Origin: Jaminaea rosea
Lineage: Eukaryota; Basidiomycota; Exobasidiomycetes; Microstromatales
DNA length: 64,000 bases
NCBI RefSeq assembly: GCF_003144245.1
Contig: NW_020289975.1
Coordinates: 434,001 to 498,000 of the forward strand
Direction: 5' to 3'
Positions within the stretch are counted from its first letter, which is position 1, and the number at the start of each line of letters is the position of its first letter. Made by a program: the position numbers and the translations under genes. Of this stretch, positions 11,323-19,171 are shown one piece after another. The notes under the pieces are model-generated. The model worked only from the letters and a program-made list of their open reading frames with translations, was not told the DNA's origin and searched no databases.

Positions 11323-12190
11323 CTACTTGAAAAGGATGATGAGGGCCATGAGAATGACGATGAGTCCAAAGAGGGCGCATAGGGAGCCTACGTGATGTGG
11401 GAGGTCCGATGGGGGACGTCAGCGGTCAGATCTTGCCAGCGTCTCTTCCCGAACACTTGATCACCGCCCTCTCCTACACTCACCATGCTCTCTTACCCCT
11501 CTGCTGACCTTCTGCAACTGCCCTCCTGCCCTCCCCAGCCTCAGCCCCGTCCTTTCTACATCTCCGTCGAGATCCTCCAGCAACTCGCCCTGTAGCTCGA
11601 GCTCTTCGTTCATTCTCATGCCCAACTCGTGCTGTCGACCGATTGAGAGGGAGAGAGCGTCGAGCTGTGTGTCTTGGTCGTCAAAGATGCGACGCTGTGC
11701 TTGAAGGAGGGCGGTATTGTCCTGCGAAGGCTTCGGCGCGAGAGGGTCGGACGGGGAGTCGTCCTGATACGGCTCGTCGTCGCTATGCTGTTTTGATTGC
11801 TTCGGAGCGGGTGTCGGCGGTGCTGGTGGTTCTGATAGTGCTGTCAAGATTGGATGGCTGCGAAGGTATGAATGCTCGTACGTCGGTCAGCCTGGATGTA
11901 TGCTCCACCACCTAGACCCTCGAGGCTCACCTGTCCCTGGCCTGCACAAGCACCTTGCGTCCATCCTCGTCTCTCTCCAACGCCTCCTGGATTCTCTCCC
12001 ACTTCATTCTTACGTCCTTCTGCTCATCCTGCCCACCACCGCTACGCTCGACTGCTTTGGCGAAGGAGTCGATCTGTCGTTTGAGGGTGCGATGTAAGCT
12101 GGGTGGGATCGTCGCGCTAGGCGCTTGAAGGAGGGAGGATCGCTCGTGAAGGGTGGAGAGAAGGGTCGTGTAGGCGTGTGAGAGGGCCAT
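11323..12190 (-). CDS. SYN8: Endosomal Qc-SNARE, Syn8/syntaxin-8-like
   Basis: Qc-SNAREs of this type drive fusion at endosomes and vacuole-directed vesicles. Three exons on the minus strand: 11931-12190, 11484-11857 and 11323-11387 (232 residues). The N-terminal part (MALSHAYTTLLSTLHERSSL..) is helical, as in the N-terminal bundle of Syn8. The SNARE motif starts near FDDQDTQLDALSLSIGRQHELG and has the expected heptads and central Gln (ELELQGELLEDLD). The final 65-nt exon encodes a tail anchor (about 19 hydrophobic residues, SLCALFGLIVILMALIILFK) right before the stop; that exon is too small to show up as an ORF. Introns are 73 and 96 bp. Divergent from the Sec39-like gene, with 235 bp between start codons. 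Assignment to Syn8 rather than Tlg1 rests on overall look. Confidence 0.82.
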
Positions 12191-12425
12191 GCGGCTGTGA
12201 TGCTGATGATTATGATGATGAGAGTCGGGACGAAAGGAGGCCGTAAGATGAGAGGATGCGGACAGACGGGCGGGATGAAGGCATCGAGGCGCCGTTGCGA
12301 CGTCGAGGTCAGTTGGACTGGACGCACCAGCCACCCTCGGCAGTCGGGTCGAGGGAGCAACTCACCCTTCGCTGTTGCCTTCCCTTCATTTCCCGCATCA
12401 TCACCTATCGCCTTACGTTGCAGTG

Positions 12426-15400
12426 ATGGCCATCGATTCGCAAACTCTACACCTGCAGCGAGGCTTCCTTGAGCTCAATCACATCACACCAGCAGTCGTA
12501 GCTCAGCTGCTCAATCCACTGGCGCAGCACCAGCCGCAATGGGTCGCCCTCGCTGTCCTTCAATGCTTCACCAACTTGCAGCGAGCCAGTCACGTCTCGA
12601 GCATCGAGGCAGCAGACTCTTTGCTGCAGGTCGGCATACAAGCGGCATCGTCACCTTCCTCACAGCCTTCCTCATCTTCCTCCTCATCGCCCTCGCCCAA
12701 CGTACATGGCGTCCTCTCCTCCGCCTCCTCGTCCCTCAAAGCGTTCCAGAAGACAGGCATGGCCGTCCATCTTCAAGAGGCCGCGTCATCGGCTCAGTCA
12801 CTACACGACGAGGAAGAAGACGAGGATTCAGCATGGTTTGACACCAAGCGGTCCCAGACTCCCTCTCCCGCTCTACCAGCATCAGCGCCGTCAATTCACC
12901 TGGCTAGCCTCCTCGTCAGCCTTGCCAGACCGCGCAAGACAGCATTGCTTCTCGCGCCATACCCTCCGCGTCTAGTCGTGTGGCTGAGGGCAATCAATAT
13001 GGAGACTTTCGCTAAAGTAATCTGGCCAGAGCGTTACAAGATTATCGAGGCCAGCTTGAGACATCTAGCCATTGCGGATGGGCGGCTTGATGATCTCGTT
13101 GCTGCTCGTCTTCTTCCAAGGCTGGACGGCGATGATGTTTGGCATGAGCTGCTCAAGGGTGGTCTGAATCAAGAAGAAATTACTCGCATTCCTGAATGGT
13201 ACCTCAACCAGGCGCGTAGCCTTGATGCCCGATATCAAGCTACACAGCTCGCCCTGGAGCTTGTCCAAGTCGGAATGGCCGTTGCTCCTGCAGGTGGAGA
13301 CGACGACACCGCTGCTGCGCTGAGAAGGCTTTATGATCAGCTCGAGACGTCGCAATGCTTCGGCAGACAGCAGGAAGGCAGCGTCGACACCAACCTCTCG
13401 CGCGATCCAGCCTCTGTCATCTGCGAAGGGCTGGCAGCTGGCATCCTAGTAGGCGGCGAAGGGCTCAAGCGAGCCCTGCGCTTCGCCTGCTCAGCGTCGA
13501 GGCAGTCACAAGATACGCTCATACGGCAGGTTTGCTGGAAGATGGCGGAACGTAGAGAGACAGAGGCGATGCCGAGCTTCTTGGACTCTGTCCAAGCTAG
13601 CCATGAGGAGCGCCTCCGCATTGGCCTTGCCATCCTTTTGAGGGCAACTTCGACGCACGATGTCAAAGGTCTGGAGGCTCTGCTCGTTCAGCCACTACCG
13701 TCGTCATCCGCCTTGGAACATCTGTCAGACAAGATGCGCAGGCACTTTCCTCGAGACAAGCATGCACCATTGCCTACGTCAGAAGAGCTCTTCCAAGCCT
13801 TTGTCTCTGTCGAAGATCTCACAATACTCGTGCAACGCAGCCAGCTTTATCTTCAAGCACTGGCTCAGACCCGCCTGCGCCAGCTGTTCTCCGCAGCAGC
13901 GCCCTATCGACTCATTACGGCGACCACAGCCGAGGACCAATCAGACGTCCTGAAAAGCTGCCTGTCAGATCGGCATCCAGGTACAACCTCATCGCCGCAA
14001 GAGTGGCTCACCCTCCACTCCGCGCTTCTCTCCCTCTGCGGCAGCCCAGCGCAACTCCTCAATGCTCTGACCCCCGCCATCGTCTCGAGCTTATTGATCC
14101 GAGCGGCTCTCAAATTTGCACCGCACGAAGCAGCACAAAGCCTGATTGAGCAGGCCATCGAGTCGCCTTCCTCCCTCCAGCCCGATGAAATCGACTCTCT
14201 CTTGATTCAAGCTGCACGCGACATCATAGATCGAGCTACCGGGGGTCGAGCTGGGGTGGCGGATCTCAAGCGGGCGAGGCAAATTCTCTCCCTCACTCCT
14301 TCCTCGCAAACCTCTCCAATCCCAGCATCCCTCCTCTTCCTCAACTCCGTTCTCCGGCTAATGCAGCTCTCTCAACCTCTGCCATCCGCTCTACACGCTT
14401 CCGTCACAATGACCCCTCTGGAGATCCGACTGGCGAGCGACAAGCTGGATATTGTGAGGAGATGGCTGAGCGCGGGGTTGGATGCTGGTGTATGGCGAAG
14501 GAGAAATGATGTACTAGAGACAGCGATAGGGCTGTGCGAGGGAAGTGAGACAGGAGCCGTAGGGGAGCCTCTGGGCGACGAGGACAAGAATAGCAAGTCT
14601 GCGAAGGCCAGTTCAACGGTATCGCGCACATCGCGATCCAAGGAGTCCATCCGCGTCAAGGTGCTTGCCATGCTCGCCGAGGCGGCCATGTCTCACAGCG
14701 ACATCTCTGCCACGGGCGAGAGTCTGGACGAAATGCAAGCTGCCCTCAAGGTGGTGCAGAGAAGGGCAAAGCGGGCTTCTACTCCTGCGGCAGGTGGCCA
14801 AGGCGACACAATTCTGCTTAAGGAAGCCGCTGCGGCGGAGGAGACGGCCTGGACCACCTTATTCGCCATGAGCAAGCATCCCAACGCCATCAGCGGCGAT
14901 GGTGAAGCAAGACAACGTCGCAAGCAATGGCTCGGCGAAGCCATATCCCTCTGCCCGCCCGAGCGTCTCTCTGAGCTACTCAAGCGCTGGACGGCCATGG
15001 TGTCCGAGGATGGAGAAGAGGAGGCTGCGGACGCAGATATCATGGGAGCGGTGATTGCAGGCTTGCCTGGCCACACTGCAGGCAGCAAGGGTGCTACCAG
15101 CAGCGCTTCGGCAGCCCAGGCTGTGCAGGGGCTTGGAGCGGGCGTATTCAGCTTGGCGGCTGCCGCAGTGAATACTACGGCGTGGTCCCTGTCGCCGTCG
15201 TTGGGCACGGCTGCCCTTCCCTCCGCTTCAAGTGGGGCCTCCAGCTACAGTCCTGCCACCGCAACGGCAGCTCTGGGTTCAGGTGCTGGTGGAGCGTTAG
15301 GAAACGCCCTATCCTCACTTGCGGGGCATGGACATCGATTCCGCAGTGGTCTGTGGGGCGTGGCGAGTGCAGCGGCGGCCCCTGCACAGGCTGTGGACTC

Positions 15401-15797
15401 CTCACCTTCCTTGGCAGCGGAGAGAGAGCTTCAGCCGCCCTCTGTCAGCGCTGCTACCGGCAACAATCCTTCTCCTGCGCCGCGTACAGCTGCTTCCCTC
15501 TTCGATGACTTCGGTCCTCCTGATGCTAGTCGGGCAGGGCGCAGAATAAGCAGCGATGATCCCTCCGCCTCAGCAGCTCGTTCATCCTCCCCTTCCGTGG
15601 CAAACCCATTCGCCTCCTACCTCGATCCGGCTGAGAGGGCTGCTAGGGCTGCTAGAGGTTTCTTGGGAGGCGGCAGGGCGACCTCGTCTTCTTCAGCGGA
15701 AGCAGGGGCGGCGGGCGGTGGTGGTTGGTCGGCTCTGGGTAGCAGAGGGATGAATTGGTTAGTCGGAGAGGAGGCAGGGGATGGGCACAGTAGATAA
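12426..15797 (+). CDS. Sec39-like Dsl1/NRZ tethering complex subunit (probable)
   Basis: Sec39 (human NBAS-related) is part of the Dsl1 tether that captures COPI vesicles at the ER. Single exon, 1123 residues, predicted all-helical with leucine-rich helix pairs. The stretch WYLNQARSLDARYQATQLALELVQVGMA fits the Sec39 pattern of a Trp-anchored helix, an ID.xxG-like turn and a DNALxLI helix, and the part near LLFLNSVLRLMQLSQ...TPLEIRLASDKLDIVRRWL fits the C-terminal Sec39 helices. The last 250 residues or so are Ala/Ser/Gly-rich and disordered, longer than in yeast Sec39 (709 aa). A Ser-rich insertion lies near residues 78-100. It could instead be another alpha-solenoid trafficking protein. ATG 12426 is the first in the frame. 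It sits head-to-head with a SNARE gene of the same pathway. Confidence 0.6.
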   Translation: MAIDSQTLHLQRGFLELNHITPAVVAQLLNPLAQHQPQWVALAVLQCFTNLQRASHVSSIEAADSLLQVGIQAASSPSSQPSSSSSSSPSPNVHGVLSSASSSLKAFQKTGMAVHLQEAASSAQSLHDEEEDEDSAWFDTKRSQTPSPALPASAPSIHLASLLVSLARPRKTALLLAPYPPRLVVWLRAINMETFAKVIWPERYKIIEASLRHLAIADGRLDDLVAARLLPRLDGDDVWHELLKGGLNQEEITRIPEWYLNQARSLDARYQATQLALELVQVGMAVAPAGGDDDTAAALRRLYDQLETSQCFGRQQEGSVDTNLSRDPASVICEGLAAGILVGGEGLKRALRFACSASRQSQDTLIRQVCWKMAERRETEAMPSFLDSVQASHEERLRIGLAILLRATSTHDVKGLEALLVQPLPSSSALEHLSDKMRRHFPRDKHAPLPTSEELFQAFVSVEDLTILVQRSQLYLQALAQTRLRQLFSAAAPYRLITATTAEDQSDVLKSCLSDRHPGTTSSPQEWLTLHSALLSLCGSPAQLLNALTPAIVSSLLIRAALKFAPHEAAQSLIEQAIESPSSLQPDEIDSLLIQAARDIIDRATGGRAGVADLKRARQILSLTPSSQTSPIPASLLFLNSVLRLMQLSQPLPSALHASVTMTPLEIRLASDKLDIVRRWLSAGLDAGVWRRRNDVLETAIGLCEGSETGAVGEPLGDEDKNSKSAKASSTVSRTSRSKESIRVKVLAMLAEAAMSHSDISATGESLDEMQAALKVVQRRAKRASTPAAGGQGDTILLKEAAAAEETAWTTLFAMSKHPNAISGDGEARQRRKQWLGEAISLCPPERLSELLKRWTAMVSEDGEEEAADADIMGAVIAGLPGHTAGSKGATSSASAAQAVQGLGAGVFSLAAAAVNTTAWSLSPSLGTAALPSASSGASSYSPATATAALGSGAGGALGNALSSLAGHGHRFRSGLWGVASAAAAPAQAVDSSPSLAAERELQPPSVSAATGNNPSPAPRTAASLFDDFGPPDASRAGRRISSDDPSASAARSSSPSVANPFASYLDPAERAARAARGFLGGGRATSSSSAEAGAAGGGGWSALGSRGMNWLVGEEAGDGHSR

Positions 15798-17300
15798 TAA
15801 TTCTGAGGTGGGCGGTACAGTCATGGGTGCGCAGCTTAGTTGACTGCGGAACTGTGGTTATGTGGCGAATTGAAGGACGGTCGTCGGTGACGAGTCGTCG
15901 GTCGGCCTACCGCCCTTGCTCGCTCGCTCGCACCGTCACGGTGCAAAGGCGTGAATGCTCGTTAGCGGTACAGAATAGCATTGAGACGCCCACTTTACAA
16001 TTACCTCTTACCCACTGCCCTTGTTGTTGATCCGCAGGTGCCGATCCTTCAGCAACGATCGAGGAAGCGGTGAACGCTGGTGTTGCTATCGATGCAGTGT
16101 TGATTTTCGCCTTGATTTCGGAGCAATGCAGAGGGTGAGACAAGCACTATGATCTGCAGCGGCGGTAGACTTCCCGTGACCACCATCGTTGTTGCCCTAA
16201 CGTCCTCCCGCTCGGAGATGAGCATGAATGGCTCACGAAAGCAATCGAATCTCGCACAGCCCACGGCCCGTATCTCGGTCCTTATCCGGCCTCGTCGCCG
16301 TCACTGTCGCCTTTCGTGCGTCCCAAATGGAGCGAGATGGCGCAAAGTTGACGAGTCGATTAAGGCATACTCGGGCGGGCGAGTGGATGAGGCGAGGGCG
16401 ACGGCGGGACGTGAGCTTGCCGCAATCCATGGAGAAGAGGGACCGGACTCTCCTCCGACTTGCCCGCTCGACCACTTCGATGGCTCCGTCCGCATCGACC
16501 TGCTTGATGGGCGCGGTTGAGTGTCACTGAACTGAGAAGTTGTGACTGCCCAGTAGACGGAGACGCCGAGGCGCGATAATCATTTCTTCCTCGCCTCCTT
16601 TTTAACTTCACTACCATCCTTGCCCATTCGATGCCTTCCGACGATCCCCTACGAAGACTCATCCTCCCCATTGTCCCCTGTCGCTAGGTAGCTAACTACT
16701 CAGCTCAGCCACACACACTGCCTACTCCGAATCCGCGCTCCTTCATCGATCATCAACCGACGCCCAGCTCCCCCTGATCCGAAGAAGGCTTGCGCATCGA
16801 CACTACCGGCACGCTGAGTCACAATCAGACGCCCGCGGCCAGTCAGTAGCTCTTGTCTCTCCCTTGTGCTCAGCAGCCGCAGCGGCCGTGATCGACGGAG
16901 CTTGAAGCGCCGCAACCGTACACGCGACGGCTCATCACGTACCGCAGACCCCCTTTGACACCACTTGGCGGCCGTTCATAATAGCTCTTCCGAGCACCTC
17001 GATTTCCAGGGGTTGACGCTGCCAAGAACGTCCGATCAAGCAGGCAAGCAGGCAGGCAAGCAAGCAAGCAAGCAACGACGTCGACGTGTAGGAGCTCCGC
17101 AGCTGCCGTTGCTACCAGCCTCCGCCCTCTCCTGTTCATGCCTTGCGCCGCCTCAGGCTGAGCAATTGACCTCCGCCGGATCCAATAAGGTCACCCGAAG
17201 CCTTTTCGCTAGAACCCAACGAGCGCGGCCGTGCCCCCGTTGCCCCCATCAAGCCCACTTCCCCTTTCAACAGCTTTGATCTCTACTTCTCCTTCGCTCA
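15798..17300. other. Gene-poor interval between Sec39-like and orphan gene
   Basis: 1.5 kb with no gene I can support. It holds a small perfect inverted repeat (GCACCGT-C-ACGGTGC, 15930-15944), a GCAA/GCAG microsatellite near 17041 and several short open stretches without clear starts. A segment at about 16034-16132 is open and bounded by CAG and GTGAGA, and another open stretch ends at a TGA near 16350, but the space between them is too short for a normal intron. The right part presumably is the promoter and leader of the gene at 17301. Compare the finding on this interval. Confidence 0.4.
17041..17075. repeat. GCAA/GCAG tetranucleotide microsatellite
   Basis: About eight imperfect tetranucleotide units (CAGGCAAGCAGGCAGG..) in the presumed leader region 230 bp upstream of the orphan gene. 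Read directly from the sequence; probably length-variable. Confidence 0.85.
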
Positions 17301-18055
17301 ATGGTCCTCGTCTCAAAGTTGATCACTAGCATGCCAACCCCAGGCGAACACTCGTACTGGAGCTTGGCACGCATCAACACCGCTGCCGGACAATTCTCTG
17401 ATCCTACGGCTGGGGCTGCGATGCTGGGCGAGACTCAATGCGAGAGCGCTATCAGTAGCACGAGCAGTCCTGGGCCGCCTTGTCAGCGTGAGTTGCTCAC
17501 GTCGGTGCGCCTCATCATCATGCCAGGGGATGGAGAGGGGCTGCTCGGCGAGAGTACCGAGGGCGATGGTGCTGAGCAGGCTACTGGTGGGCTCGCAGTC
17601 GATACAAGGGTCCGCGCACAACAAGCGGGCAAGAAGTGGATGCTCTTGATCAACACGACAGCAGAGGACGAGGGTCACGGCTGGTACGTATGCTAGATGC
17701 TCATGGCGGAGCTGAGGCACACTGCTGACTTGCACCACGTTGGGCCACATCTCTGTGCAGGCTCTACAGCGTCGAAGAGGTCCCTCCGAGCTCGGGCAAC
17801 TATCGTCGCACCACGCGACCCCTACTACAGCCTATCGAGGATATGGTCTGCTCGATTATCTCTCTCCGTCCTGGTCCCACGACTCTGTGGACTGCGCAAC
17901 ATCTGCACCATCTATTGGACAACGAGGTGCAGCTGCCCGACGTCGTGCTGTCCGAGACGGCGCAGGACTGGTGCTTGGACGTCATTTTCAAGCTCGAGAG
18001 CGAAGGATACCTAGAGAGCGGGCAAGCAATCAGGCTGCAGGATATCAAGGACTGA
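17301..18055 (+). CDS. Orphan two-exon protein, unknown function
   Basis: Exons 17301-17683 and 17761-18055 join in frame (77-bp intron, GTACGT donor, GTGCAG acceptor) to 225 residues. The junction reads GW-LYSVEEV. I do not recognise a family. The first exon has a beta-like N-terminal part (YWSLARINTAAG.., RLIIMPGDGEG, KKWMLLINTTAED) interrupted by low complexity. The second exon encodes a compact part with helices (TAQHLHHLLDNEVQLP, QDWCLDVIFKLESEGYLESG) that suggests a small folded domain. The pattern (single folded domain, Trp-rich beta strands, C-terminal helix with W-x-x-D) is loosely like the small uncharacterised DUF families common in fungi, but I cannot name one. No signal peptide or membrane segment. 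The ATG at 17301 is the first in its frame. Confidence 0.65.
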
Positions 18056-18233
18056 CGGGCGTGGAAGAGCATTGCGAGCAGGCCTGGCAGCAAGATCGGG
18101 TGGTAGCACAGAAGCATCGCCCGTACGGCTGGGCAGCACGTGCGCCCATCGGCATCACCAAGCATGATAAGCAAAGCGAGGCTGACAGGTATCGGTCTCA
18201 ACATGCGCCTACGATTTTCGAAAGGCTTCCCAG

Positions 18234-18298
<65 letters not shown>

Positions 18299-19171
18299 CC
18301 GTCCCCTCGCGGCCGCGCTCGACGCGACAGCGACCGGCCGGAATATATCAAGCATCTCGATGCCAATTGGGCTTTCTCTCATCATCACTACCATTGATTT
18401 CCGGGTCACAGGGTCCGACGCTGGCGCCTGGACGTCCAAATTTCGCTATGTCATCATCATCGAAGCCAATAGAGCAGGTCTCAAGCGGGAGTCATGCCCG
18501 CTAGTCTCACCACATCGTGTTACCACTCCACTTCTCAAGCTACCGAGCAGTGAATTCTGTCGCGAGTTCCAGTTGTCATCGTCGCTTCCACGCGCTGTCT
18601 CTGACTCGTCTTGCACAGAAGAGATGCTGGCCATCTTGTCCTGATCAATCCCATCCTCATCGTCACCGTTTGCCTGCCCGTCGCTGTCGCCGATGTCGTG
18701 TCGTCCAGAATTGGCCTTCCCCCCTCTCCCCTCGCCTTACTTCACCGCCCTGCGTGGTACATCGGCGGCCGAGTGGACGCAGCGGCTCAGCCCACGCCGT
18801 CGCCCCGCCGGCCTATGGCAGCAAAGGCAAGACTTGGCGCATAGAGCTGTGAGCCCGTTCCGCCCTGCAGAGTAGCAGACGATGCAACACAGGACGCCTG
18901 GCGCAAGCCTCGCCTACGAGTGGGCTGTGGGCGGTGTGCGGGTGGTGGAGTTGATCGATGCTCAAGTGCTCATCTCTATTCTTTTCTCTCCCTGTCAGCC
19001 ATCCCACGACCACCCATACGGATCTTTAGTCGAAGACTGTTGTTCCACGACATCTAGCAGCGAGCAACAGCAACAGCAGCTCTTGCCCTCATCCTCATCG
19101 CAACCCATCTTCCTGCCTCTGCTCCATCCTCTCCCGCCCCCGTGCGCGCAGACGCCGCCGCCTTCGCCGCC
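18056..19171. other. Intergenic / long leader upstream of SKT5-like gene
   Basis: 1.1 kb without a supported gene. It contains the long ATC microsatellite and CT-rich stretches from about 18960 to 19140. Stop-free stretches around the microsatellite on both strands (poly-Ser, poly-Asp or poly-Ile readings) are produced by the repeat itself. It is probably the promoter and leader of the Skt5-like gene. Confidence 0.5.
18234..18298. repeat. (ATC)n trinucleotide microsatellite, about 21 units
   Basis: An uninterrupted run of CAT/ATC for about 65 bp, the longest simple repeat in the window. It lies 180 bp after the orphan gene's stop and about 870 bp upstream of the Skt5-like ATG. Confidence 0.97.

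Noticed and set aside
15930-15944. Perfect short inverted repeat as a terminator or structured RNA
   Set aside because: A 7-bp stem with a one-base centre is too small for an RNA hairpin and intrinsic terminators are not used here; at most a protein-binding palindrome.
16149-16520. 123-codon open frame on the plus strand starting with ATG
   Set aside because: Basic, low-complexity translation with no ordered segment; third-position bias is no stronger than the local base composition; no splice partner found.
17800-18366. Minus-strand open frame with a long poly-Asp run
   Set aside because: The run is just the ATC microsatellite read in reverse, and the frame overlaps the second exon of the orphan gene, which has better coding character.
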